Source: DAOTTW01 sp034437615 (GTDB taxonomy: Bacteria > Chloroflexota > Anaerolineae > Aggregatilineales > Phototrophicaceae). From it: a stretch of 9,729 nt of DNA. A program made the translations under genes and the position numbers. The first letter of the stretch is position 1. Each line of letters starts with the position of its first letter. The notes beneath the pieces were generated by a model that saw nothing but the letters and a program-made list of their open reading frames with translations, made no database searches and was not told where the DNA came from. This document shows positions 1 to 7,140 of this stretch, piece by piece. The stretch covers positions 1-9,729 of the forward strand of contig DAOTTW010000100.1 in NCBI GenBank assembly GCA_034437615.1. The letters are read 5' to 3'.

Positions 1-1073
1 TCGAGTGTTTCCAGCGCGGCTTTGATGTTCGGGCCTGTCAGTTCATCGCCGTCTTGCAGCACAATACGCACGCCTTCCATCAGCACTTCCATCGCCGCCC
101 AACCCTGCGTGAAGTGCAGCGATGCCTCTTCCAACGTGCGGTCGCGTTCTTCCAGATACGCACGTGGAATCTCCTGGCCAGGGACTTCTACCGTCGTTGG
201 TGTGAACGGAATCGCCCCAAGCACGCCCTCGGTAGCTTCACCTGCCAGATCTACCAACAGCTCATCGGCGCACCAGTTCAGGCAACCAAACTCGATGAAA
301 TCCATCAAACCGAAGTCCTCAGCGTTTTGTAGGAGTAGGGCCGCAGGGCTGGACACGTTCTGCACAATGATGTGCGTCACACCGAAGTCGTCCGCCTGTT
401 GCAATTCAGCAGTGAAATCGGTTGCACCACGCGGCATCGGAATGCCCTGAACGCCGCCAATGCCTGCTCCCTCCGCATAGGCTTCAGCAGCCGGGATGGG
501 GTCCGTACCAAATGGGCTGTCGTTGTGGAAAATCACAACGCGCATATCGGCTGTGCTCTCACCTGCGGCTTCCCATTCCTGCACCATGTAGCGCATCATA
601 ATTTCCATCTGATCGCCATAGGTCGTCGCCACCAGGAAATTATAGGGGGCTTCTTCCTGATCGTTCAGTTCATCGGAGTACGACGCAGAGATGAACGGAA
701 TTTCGTCATCAGCAACGCGACCACGCAAGGCCAGCGTATCCCCCGTGCCCCAACCATGAAACACGACCACATCTTCAGAAACGAACTGAGCGTACAGGTT
801 TTCTGCGATCTCCACGCTATAAGCATAGTCCTGTGAAAGCAACTCAATCGGACGGCCTTCAATGCCTCCCTGACTATTCACCCAATCCACATAGGCCAGC
901 ACACCATCTGCATACGGGGTGCCGACATCGCCCGTTGCACCGCTGAGATCGAACAATGCACCAACTTTGATTGGTTCTGCATCTGCACTTTCATTTTCAT
1001 CTTGTGCTGTCGCAACGCCAAAGGCTGCAAAGCTCAGCACAAGGACAAACAGTAAAGCCAGAGTTTTCTTCAT
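1..1073 (-). CDS. ABC transporter substrate-binding protein, branched-chain amino acid type (3' end cut off)
   Basis: Secreted binding protein of a Liv-type (HAAT family) ABC importer; it should capture the solute outside the membrane and deliver it to LivH/LivM. The reading frame is open from the ATG at 1073 to the window edge (357 codons plus two bases). Residues 1-23 form a Sec signal peptide (MKKT, then a Leu/Val/Phe core) with a likely cut after ATA, followed by an acidic linker of about ten residues. There is no lipobox cysteine, so the protein is probably soluble and not a lipoprotein. The mature part opens with IKVGALFDLSGATGDVGTPY, typical of Peripla_BP_6 domains, and has FISASYSDEL around 128-136 and PFGTDPIPAA around 187-196. 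Cys264 and Cys268 (GCLNWC) could form a disulfide. The start is supported by AGGAG at 1083-1087, nine bases upstream and the best ribosome site in the cluster. Family members are usually about 380-420 residues, so some 30-60 residues are missing. The substrate cannot be read from sequence. Confidence 0.93.
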   Translation of the reverse strand, partial: MKKTLALLFVLVLSFAAFGVATAQDENESADAEPIKVGALFDLSGATGDVGTPYADGVLAYVDWVNSQGGIEGRPIELLSQDYAYSVEIAENLYAQFVSEDVVVFHGWGTGDTLALRGRVADDEIPFISASYSDELNDQEEAPYNFLVATTYGDQMEIMMRYMVQEWEAAGESTADMRVVIFHNDSPFGTDPIPAAEAYAEGAGIGGVQGIPMPRGATDFTAELQQADDFGVTHIIVQNVSSPAALLLQNAEDFGLMDFIEFGCLNWCADELLVDLAGEATEGVLGAIPFTPTTVEVPGQEIPRAYLEERDRTLEEASLHFTQGWAAMEVLMEGVRIVLQDGDELTGPNIKAALETL

Positions 1074-1141
1074 GCTTCCATGCTCCTATAGATAGAATAT
1101 TTTTATATTATGTATCCGTTCCAGCTTATCGACGTTCAACG
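1074..1141 (-). other. AT-rich gap before the binding-protein gene
   Basis: This is the longest gap inside the transporter cluster. It holds an AT-rich stretch with a 5-base inverted repeat (AATAT, TTTT spacer, ATATT at 1096-1109) and, overlapping the livM stop, the 13-base near-palindrome GACGTTCAACGTC (1131-1143). Loosely matching promoter hexamers occur on the minus strand (TTGAAC near 1133-1138, CATAAT near 1109-1114), but their spacing is poor and I do not call a promoter. Binding-protein genes often need more transcript than their permeases, so an internal promoter or mRNA-stabilising stem is plausible here. That is inference only. Confidence 0.3.
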
Positions 1142-2233
1142 TCAGTAGCTAAACGGCCACAAACGAAAGTAATCTTTGACGTTGCGCCAAATGCGTTGGA
1201 TGCCCTCGGATTCTAGAATCAATGTAATCACGATAGCGGCACCGAAGACGCCTTGCTGCGCAAACGGGAGAATGCGATTAAATTCACGGATGGCTTCAGG
1301 GTCTGTACCTGCAATGGTACGCCCCAACGACCGCAGCAAATCCGGTAAAACGACCACAAACGCGGCACCATAAATCGAGCCGGAAATAGACCCCATGCCG
1401 CCGATGATAATCATCGCCAAATACTCAATGGAAACCTCAAACGTGAAGCGCTCAAAACTGATCGCCGTGCTATGCAACGCAAGCAAACCGCCCGCCAGCC
1501 CGACCAGAAATGACGAGAAGCTGAAAGCCAACACCTTGTAGTAAAAGACGTTTACGCCCATCACTTCTGCGGCAATATCCTGATCGCGAATCGCAATAAA
1601 GGCCCGTCCGATGTGGCTGCGAAACAGGTTCGTCACCCCAATGACGACAGCAATCAGCAGCACGACACCCACAAAATAAAACGCATACTCACTGCTGTTC
1701 AGGCTCCACGCTTGATTGCCAAACAGGTAATTCGCGGGGATATTGAGCGCATCTGTCGCACGTCCGTCAATTTTACCGTCGATGGGGTCCCAGCGGATGA
1801 TAATCCACTCCACGATTTGCTGTGCAGCCAACGTCGCCACAGCTAGATATAGCCCCTTCAAGCGTAATGACGGCAACCCGAACACCCCACCGATCAACGC
1901 CGTGATTAACGCGCCAGCCAATAACGCAACCGTCCAGGGTGCCCCGGTGTAGACCATCAAGAGGCCCGTACCGTAGGCACCAATCGCCAGGAAAGCGCCC
2001 TGCCCCAGGCTGATTTGCCCGGTGAACCCTGTCAAGACGTTCAGGCCAATCGCACCAATTGCTGCGATCAGTACCCGGTTGATCAGGCGCATTTCGCCTT
2101 CGCCCAGCACAAACGGAATCAGGATCAGCACGACCAGAATCAGCCCAATGCGCAAGCGCTGCATCGTCGTCGGGCGTACCTGCATGTCATCTGCATAAGT
2201 CTCGTGGTAAATACCGCTTTGTGAAGCAGACAT
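1142..2233 (-). CDS. livM: LivM-type ABC transporter permease
   Basis: Inner-membrane permease of a branched-chain-amino-acid-type ABC importer, expected to pair with LivH. It has 363 residues, slightly long for LivM because of a hydrophilic N-terminal tail of about 25 residues before the first membrane segment. Hydrophobic segments lie roughly at 28-46, 50-68, 79-97, 100-120, 127-145, 183-201, 234-255, 268-300 and 326-342. Family landmarks are GLNVLTGFTGQISLGQGAF at about 63-81, LRLKGLYLAVATLA at about 123-136, and the cytoplasmic EAA-like loop AIRDQDIAAEVMGVNVFYYK at about 214-233, which contacts the ATPase. IIIGGMGSISGSIYGA near 275-290 is also typical. The ATG at 2233 has GAGG at 2241-2244 with a 7-base spacer. 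It follows livH by 35 bases and precedes the binding-protein gene. The family assignment is firm, but the transported solute is not known, so the liv name marks homology only. Confidence 0.95.
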   Translation of the reverse strand: MSASQSGIYHETYADDMQVRPTTMQRLRIGLILVVLILIPFVLGEGEMRLINRVLIAAIGAIGLNVLTGFTGQISLGQGAFLAIGAYGTGLLMVYTGAPWTVALLAGALITALIGGVFGLPSLRLKGLYLAVATLAAQQIVEWIIIRWDPIDGKIDGRATDALNIPANYLFGNQAWSLNSSEYAFYFVGVVLLIAVVIGVTNLFRSHIGRAFIAIRDQDIAAEVMGVNVFYYKVLAFSFSSFLVGLAGGLLALHSTAISFERFTFEVSIEYLAMIIIGGMGSISGSIYGAAFVVVLPDLLRSLGRTIAGTDPEAIREFNRILPFAQQGVFGAAIVITLILESEGIQRIWRNVKDYFRLWPFSY

Positions 2234-2268
2234 GTCCTCGCCTCGTAAAAATCAATAACTTCAACGAC

Positions 2269-3210
2269 TTATACGCGCTCGATAATTTTCTGGCCGAATA
2301 AACCATAAGGCCGGACCATCAGCACAATCAGCAGCACGATATACGGCACGACATTCTTCAAGCCAGGGTCAATATAACCGCTTGCGTATTGTTCAATCAG
2401 GCCGATGGCAATGCCACCGATGATCGCACCTGCGATTGAATCCAACCCACCCAGGATAATCACCGGGAAAGCACGCAGCGCCACACCGGAAATATCCGCG
2501 CTGACGCTGTTCGTGATGTCTGCAACCAGCAAACCAGCAATACCGGCTGTTACGGTAGCCAATGACCACGTAATCGCGAAAATCACCTTGATGCTGATGC
2601 CCATACTCATCGCAGCTTGTTGGTCATCCGCCGTTGCTCGCATCGCAATACCCTGTCGGCTGAAGCGGAAGAACGAAATCAGCCCAAGCACCAAAAGCAG
2701 CACGACGAAAATGGCAACCAGGCTCGTATCTTGCAGAAAGAGGGGCCTGCGTGCACCGTCTAGCGTAATCTCAAAGCGTCCACGCTCTGTAAAAGACGGC
2801 AGCAAATCAACGGGCATACGCTGCGGCAACTTGCCCCAGATGCCACCCACAATCGCCTGTATAACGTTGCTCAGGCCAATCGTGACCATAATCACCGATA
2901 TGACAGATTCGCCGATCAGTGGCCGTAAAACCAGCCTTTCCACCGTTACGCCGATAGCCACCGCACCTACGATCATAACGATAACGCCCACGATAGCAAT
3001 GATGCCATCATTGGCGATAGGCTCCGCCCAGACCATCGTCTGAAAGCCCATGTAAGCGCCCATCATCATGAAATCGCCATGTGCGAAGTTGATGACATCG
3101 GTGGATTTATAGACCAGCACCAGCCCTAAAGCGATCAACGCAAGCAGTGTGCCATCGCTGAGGCCGGTATACGTGAGGCGCAGAAATTTAAGTATCTCGT
3201 TCGGGTCCAT
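2269..3210 (-). CDS. livH: LivH-type ABC transporter permease
   Basis: Inner-membrane permease of a Liv-type importer, partner of LivM. It has 313 residues, close to the usual LivH length, with about eight hydrophobic segments (roughly 17-37, 42-60, 68-90, 102-123, 164-182, 212-232, 244-270, 286-303). Diagnostic stretches are GLSDGTLLALIALGLVLVYK at the first membrane helix, then INFAHGDFMMMGAY at about 40-53, the EAA-like loop AMRATADDQQAAMSMGI at about 189-205, and VIILGGLDSIAGAIIGG at about 250-266. The C-terminus MVRPYGLFGQKI is also classic. The gene lies 42 bases after the acyl-CoA synthetase gene and 35 before livM, consistent with one transcript. The ATG at 3210 has only a weak, distant AGGG (12-base spacer), so translation may be coupled to the upstream gene. 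Solute specificity is not readable. Confidence 0.95.
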   Translation of the reverse strand: MDPNEILKFLRLTYTGLSDGTLLALIALGLVLVYKSTDVINFAHGDFMMMGAYMGFQTMVWAEPIANDGIIAIVGVIVMIVGAVAIGVTVERLVLRPLIGESVISVIMVTIGLSNVIQAIVGGIWGKLPQRMPVDLLPSFTERGRFEITLDGARRPLFLQDTSLVAIFVVLLLVLGLISFFRFSRQGIAMRATADDQQAAMSMGISIKVIFAITWSLATVTAGIAGLLVADITNSVSADISGVALRAFPVIILGGLDSIAGAIIGGIAIGLIEQYASGYIDPGLKNVVPYIVLLIVLMVRPYGLFGQKIIERV

Positions 3211-3252
3211 AACGTTTGTCTGCCCTGTAAAAATAGTTTTAGATATGTGGGG

Positions 3253-5178
3253 TCAATCAGCAGCTTCAGCAGAGACAGGCAACTGCCCAACTGTTTCAAT
3301 GCGTATATTTGTGTTGATATTTGCTGTGCGCCCATCCTGATATGTAATGGATGTCTCGATGTGAATCGTATCCTGACTGTTATACATGGCGTCGATGATG
3401 TCGCGATAGCGCTCAGCAACAAAACGGCGGCGGACCTTGCGCGTGCGCGTCAGCTCCGAATCATCCGCGTCTAGCTCCTTGTAGAGCAGCAAGAAACGCT
3501 TAATTTGTGCGGCTTCTGGCAAATCCGCGTTTGTGCGCTCGACATCCTGCCGGATCAGGTCATACACGTTTGGCTTCTGCGATAAATCTGTATAGGTCGT
3601 GTAAGCAGTCTTGTTGTCCTCTGCCCACTTGCCCACATTGCCAAAGTCAATACTAATCATGGCCGTCACAAAGGGCCAATCGCCACCAAAAACCACAGCT
3701 TCACGGATATACTGGCTGAATTTCAGCTTGTTCTCGATGAATTGCGGCGAGAAGCGCGTTCCATCGGCCAGCGTCATTACATCTTTGGCCCGGTCAATAA
3801 CGATCAGGTGTCCGTCTTCATCGAAGTAGCCCGCATCGCCCGTGCGCAGCCAGCCGTCTCCTGTAATCGTCTCGCGTGTGGCTTCTTCGTTTTGATAATA
3901 GTTCTCGAAGGTCATCGAGCCTCTGACGAGGATTTCGCCGTGTTCATCGGTTGTTACTTCCATACCAGGCAACGGCTTGCCAACTGTCTGGAATTTGATG
4001 TCGCCATCATGGTGCACCACGCAGATACCCGATGTTTCGGTTTGGCCATAGCCCTGCTTGAGGTTAACGCCCATCGCATGAAAGAATCTAAAGACATCCG
4101 GCCCCAACGCAGCACCACCTGTATACGCCCAGCGAACGCGCTTTAGGCCAAGCTGATCCAACAAACTATTAAAGACCAGGGCATAGGCTAGACGTTCTTG
4201 CAGACGATCAAACAAGCCCTGTTCACGCTTTTCAAAGCGGGCATCAGCCGCCTTCATACCGACTTTTATAGCCCAATTGAACATACTGCGCTTCATGAAA
4301 TCGGCATCACCGATCTTGACCTGCACGCGGCTCAGCATACCTTCCCAGATGCGCGGCGGCGCAAACATAATATGTGGGCCAATCTCACGCAAGTCAATCT
4401 GTGCCGTATCTGTCTCTTCCGGGAAGCTCAGCGCAAACCCTTGCCGCAAACCACACGCAATCGAAATCATCTGCTCACCAATCCAGGGTAGCGGCAAAAA
4501 CGACACAAAATCATGGTTCTGTGTGAATTTATCGACTGAGGTCAGCCCCTCACCCATCGCAATCAGGTTTGCGTGCGTCAGTTGGGCTAATTTGGGCTTG
4601 GATGTCGTGCCTGACGTAGTAGAGACAATCGCTATATCTTGCGGCTTGCCACGATCCAGCAATTCATCGAATAGCTTGGGGTACTTTTCGTGTTCTGCTG
4701 CGCCCATCGCTTCGACATCTGGAAAGGGCAGCAAAAATTCATGTGTGTAATTGCGCAAACCACGCGGATCATAAAAGATGATGCGCTCTACTGTTGGTAA
4801 TTTATCCCAGATGTCGATGATTTTATCGACCTGTTCTTGATCCTCTGCCACAACGTAACGAGCATTGGCCTGTGTGACGATATAGGCCACTTCCTCGACA
4901 ACCGAATCCTGATAAATGCCAATTGATGCGCCGCCGAGGGCCTGTGCAGATAGCTCGCTGATGACCCATTCAGGCCGATTGTCGCCAATAATCGCAACGC
5001 GGTCTGTTGGCTCGAAGCCCATGCAATGCAACCCCAGCGCGAAATTGCGCACACGCACATAATAATCAGCCCATGTCAGCGCTTGCCAGATGCCGAAGCG
5101 CTTTTCGCGTAGCGCTATTTTATCAGCAAAGACATTTGCGTTTTCTCGTAGTTGTTTCGGTAATGTATCCACAACCAT
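3253..5178 (-). CDS. Long-chain-type acyl-CoA synthetase (AMP-binding) embedded in the liv cluster
   Basis: Adenylate-forming enzyme of the ANL superfamily: it should activate a carboxylic acid with ATP to an acyl-adenylate and then pass it to CoA. It has 641 residues, and all core motifs are visible. The phosphate loop is at 187-196 (TTSGTTSKPK, with Ser where most relatives have Gly, and Leu instead of Gly after it). The adenine-binding motif is GYGQTETSG at 376-384, the ribose-binding TGD at 446-448, the hinge IDRAKDVM at 461-468, and the catalytic-lysine region LTRTRKVRRR at 576-585 (Lys581 the likely catalytic lysine). After this comes an extra tail of about 50 residues with alternating polar and hydrophobic residues (DTIHIETSITYQDGRTANIN near 603-622). 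I recall such a tail in synthetases found inside liv operons. It starts three bases after the livG stop, with GAGG at 5190-5193, so translation is probably coupled. The substrate may be a fatty, dicarboxylic or aromatic acid; sequence alone does not decide. Confidence 0.92.
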   Translation of the reverse strand: MVVDTLPKQLRENANVFADKIALREKRFGIWQALTWADYYVRVRNFALGLHCMGFEPTDRVAIIGDNRPEWVISELSAQALGGASIGIYQDSVVEEVAYIVTQANARYVVAEDQEQVDKIIDIWDKLPTVERIIFYDPRGLRNYTHEFLLPFPDVEAMGAAEHEKYPKLFDELLDRGKPQDIAIVSTTSGTTSKPKLAQLTHANLIAMGEGLTSVDKFTQNHDFVSFLPLPWIGEQMISIACGLRQGFALSFPEETDTAQIDLREIGPHIMFAPPRIWEGMLSRVQVKIGDADFMKRSMFNWAIKVGMKAADARFEKREQGLFDRLQERLAYALVFNSLLDQLGLKRVRWAYTGGAALGPDVFRFFHAMGVNLKQGYGQTETSGICVVHHDGDIKFQTVGKPLPGMEVTTDEHGEILVRGSMTFENYYQNEEATRETITGDGWLRTGDAGYFDEDGHLIVIDRAKDVMTLADGTRFSPQFIENKLKFSQYIREAVVFGGDWPFVTAMISIDFGNVGKWAEDNKTAYTTYTDLSQKPNVYDLIRQDVERTNADLPEAAQIKRFLLLYKELDADDSELTRTRKVRRRFVAERYRDIIDAMYNSQDTIHIETSITYQDGRTANINTNIRIETVGQLPVSAEAAD

Positions 5179-5181
5179 ACG

Positions 5182-5997
5182 CTAGTGATCCTCACCTAGA
5201 TATGCTCTGACAACATCGTCGTTGTTGCGTGTTTCTTCAGGCGTTCCAATACCAATGCAGCGCCCAAAATCCAGTACAGCAATCCGGTCGGAAACGTCCA
5301 TCACCACGCCCATATCGTGCTCAATCAGGATGATCGTCACGCCCCATTCTTCGTTGATGTCCAGTACATAGCGGGCGATGTCTTCTTTTTCTTCGGCGTT
5401 CATGCCTGCCATCGGCTCATCCAACAGCAGCAAGCCAGGGTTAGTCGCCAGTGCACGTCCTAGCTCGACACGTTTCTGTAAACCATATGCTAGCGCCCCC
5501 ACCATCTGCTTGCGAATCCCCTGAATTTCCAGCAGGTCAATCACATGCTCCACGAATTCGCGATGTTGGATTTCTTCGCGCTGGCCTGCGCCCCAATATA
5601 ACAGGGCTTGCAGGATGTTCTTCTTCATATGCACATGCCGACCTAGCATCAGGTTATCCAGCACAGTCATATTTGAGAACAGTTCGATGTTTTGGAATGA
5701 GCGGGCTATCCCAAGTTGAGGCAGTTTGTGCGGTGATGTCTTAACGAGATTCGTCTGGCCATAGAGGATTTCGCCCTCTTGCGGACGATAAAGGCCACAA
5801 ATGCAGTTAAGTAAACTGGTCTTGCCAGCGCCATTTGGCCCGATGACCGCAAAGATTTCACCGGGTTCGACATGGATGCTGACACCTGACAGCGCACGCA
5901 AGCCACCAAAGCTCAAACTGACTTGATTGATTTGCAGAGGGTGGCGCTCAGGCGCATTTTCTTTGTAAGGTTGTGCAAAGCGCGACATTGTTGCCAT
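5182..5997 (-). CDS. livG: LivG-type ABC transporter ATP-binding protein
   Basis: Cytoplasmic ATPase that should power the LivH/LivM importer. It has 271 residues, normal for LivG. Motifs in order are Walker A GPNGAGKT at 53-60, Q-loop SFQNIELF with Gln102, the signature region ALAYGLQKRVELGRAL at 168-183 (the LivG form of the usual LSGGQ), Walker B LLLLDEP at 189-195 with catalytic Glu194, D-loop AGMN, and switch histidine His227 in IEHDMGVVM. The C-terminal VVRAYLGED is a LivG hallmark and argues against LivF. The N-terminus carries about 20 extra residues (through NAPERHP) before the ABC domain proper. The ATG at 5997 has AAGAG nine bases upstream; an ATG three codons inside has no better site. 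It is the first gene of the cluster after a 94-base gap that holds a promoter candidate. No second ATPase (LivF) is in the window. Confidence 0.95.
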   Translation of the reverse strand: MATMSRFAQPYKENAPERHPLQINQVSLSFGGLRALSGVSIHVEPGEIFAVIGPNGAGKTSLLNCICGLYRPQEGEILYGQTNLVKTSPHKLPQLGIARSFQNIELFSNMTVLDNLMLGRHVHMKKNILQALLYWGAGQREEIQHREFVEHVIDLLEIQGIRKQMVGALAYGLQKRVELGRALATNPGLLLLDEPMAGMNAEEKEDIARYVLDINEEWGVTIILIEHDMGVVMDVSDRIAVLDFGRCIGIGTPEETRNNDDVVRAYLGEDH

Positions 5998-6055
5998 AAA
6001 GTTGCACTCTTAAAAAAATCATCTTTTGCAAATAGTCATATATCCGACACCCGCA

Positions 6056-6083
6056 AGTATAGCACGAATGCGTCCGCAGGCAA
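6056..6083 (-). promoter_or_regulatory. Candidate extended -10 promoter of the livG cluster
   Basis: On the minus strand the -10 hexamer TATACT lies at 6056-6061 and is preceded by TG at 6063-6064, giving the extended form TGCTATACT. A -35-like TTGCCT sits at 6078-6083 with a 16-base spacer (4 of 6 matches). Transcription would start near 6049, leaving a leader of about 50 bases before livG that includes a T-run around 6012-6018. The match is by eye to the housekeeping sigma consensus. It suggests the transporter cluster can be transcribed apart from glgB and the hydrolase. Confidence 0.5.
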
Positions 6084-6091
6084 AAATCTGT

Positions 6092-7090
6092 CTATGGATT
6101 TTCTAAAGCAGGCGGCCAATCTGTAGGCGCAGGAACCATGTTCAGCCAGCCAGCAGGCGGCGCGTTGTACGCTGCACCTGGCAACAAACGACCATCATTA
6201 TGCCAGTATGCAGCACCAGAACGCAGCAATTCCGCTAGCATAGGCTGCACGAAATCGGCTGGCTCAGCATCAAACACATAACGGCAATAATCCAGATACC
6301 AGGGGCTATCGTGCAGCAAGTAGTGCTCAAGCTGTGCTCGCGTCATGCCATCATGCAGCATCAGAGCATACGTCAGAATGCGCTTGCTAGCGTGCCACGC
6401 GATTTTTTCAGGCTGCGTCAGCCATTTCTCATAACGACGCCTTGCACGGTCAATCGCGCTGAGAGGATCATCAGAAACGACACCATGCCCGGAAAACGAT
6501 TGTTTCAGCGGCAACTTTGCAAGCTCGTCAAGCGCCTGCATGATACGATAGATCGCCCCTGCTCCCTCACGGAACACATTCAACCATGCCACATCGTCAT
6601 GATGAAACGTATCACCACAGATCAAGTAACCATCCACGTAAAACGACAGATGGTTCAGCGTGTGCCCCGGCGTATGTAGCACTTCGAGTTGTACGTTGCC
6701 CGTATCCAGTACATCACCGGGCAGCAGAGCACGTGTGACGCTATATGGCTCGATTACTTGACTCAGCCACTCGACAGAGCACGTTTCGCGGTCACGCTGA
6801 TTTATCATGGCCGCATCCAGGGCATGTGCTGCAATCGCTATATCGTATTCACGCTGAAAGTGATGATTACCCCCGGCATGGTCACAGTGATAATGCGTAT
6901 TAGCCACCATCTGCAACGCTTCAGGTCGTACACCTGCACTACGCAATAGCGCGATTGTGTCTGCAAAGTCGCTGCCAAAGCCACTATCTATCAGGATAGG
7001 CGCTGTGCCCTTTACCAACACCTGATTCGCGCTTGGGAATGTGCGCTTGAGAAACATCAATTCATTTTCAAGCATAGAGCAACATCGCAT
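6092..7090 (-). CDS. Metallo-beta-lactamase-fold hydrolase, LACTB2/glyoxalase-II-like
   Basis: Predicted soluble metal-dependent hydrolase of 332 residues. The metal ligands of the fold are all present: HYHCDH at 66-71 (HxHxDH motif), His143 in TPGHT, Asp160 in CGDTF, and His202 in SGHG. The core (about 12-210) opens with the usual NQVLVKG strand and ILIDSGFGSD turn. From about 215 to the end there is a helical tail with the pattern MTRAQLEHYLL, then PMLAELLRSGAAYWHNDGR, which looks like the winged-helix tail of the LACTB2 branch. That branch includes nucleases and thioester or lactone hydrolases, so the substrate is open. The start is uncertain: the ATG at 7090 has AGG touching it, while in-frame ATGs at 7075 and 7057 also lack a well-placed ribosome site; 7075 gives the more typical N-terminus. 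It follows glgB by 50 bases with no visible terminator, so co-transcription with glgB is likely. Confidence 0.88.
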   Translation of the reverse strand: MRCCSMLENELMFLKRTFPSANQVLVKGTAPILIDSGFGSDFADTIALLRSAGVRPEALQMVANTHYHCDHAGGNHHFQREYDIAIAAHALDAAMINQRDRETCSVEWLSQVIEPYSVTRALLPGDVLDTGNVQLEVLHTPGHTLNHLSFYVDGYLICGDTFHHDDVAWLNVFREGAGAIYRIMQALDELAKLPLKQSFSGHGVVSDDPLSAIDRARRRYEKWLTQPEKIAWHASKRILTYALMLHDGMTRAQLEHYLLHDSPWYLDYCRYVFDAEPADFVQPMLAELLRSGAAYWHNDGRLLPGAAYNAPPAGWLNMVPAPTDWPPALENP

Positions 7091-7140
7091 CCTGAAACAC
7101 GTATCACGCTTGCAGTATCTGCTAGAACAATAGCTGCTGA

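Noticed and set aside
22..836. Plus-strand open frames at the left edge
   Set aside because: They are antisense to the binding-protein gene, whose frame is continuous with a signal peptide, a good ribosome site and family motifs.
1131..1143. GACGTTCAACGTC as a terminator of livM
   Set aside because: The stem is only six bases with a one-base centre and no T-run follows, so it cannot be an intrinsic terminator.
2405..3043. 212-codon plus-strand open frame opposite livH
   Set aside because: It lies wholly antisense to a clear permease gene. Its Ile/Thr/Pro-rich composition is what the complement of hydrophobic membrane codons gives, and it shows no domain.
1142..3210. Assigning leucine/isoleucine/valine transport from the liv family names
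   Set aside because: The family carries many solutes, and the embedded acyl-CoA synthetase argues for a carboxylic acid.
6012..6018. T-run before livG as a terminator of the hydrolase gene
   Set aside because: Only a weak A/T stem precedes it, and it lies downstream of the promoter candidate in the livG leader.
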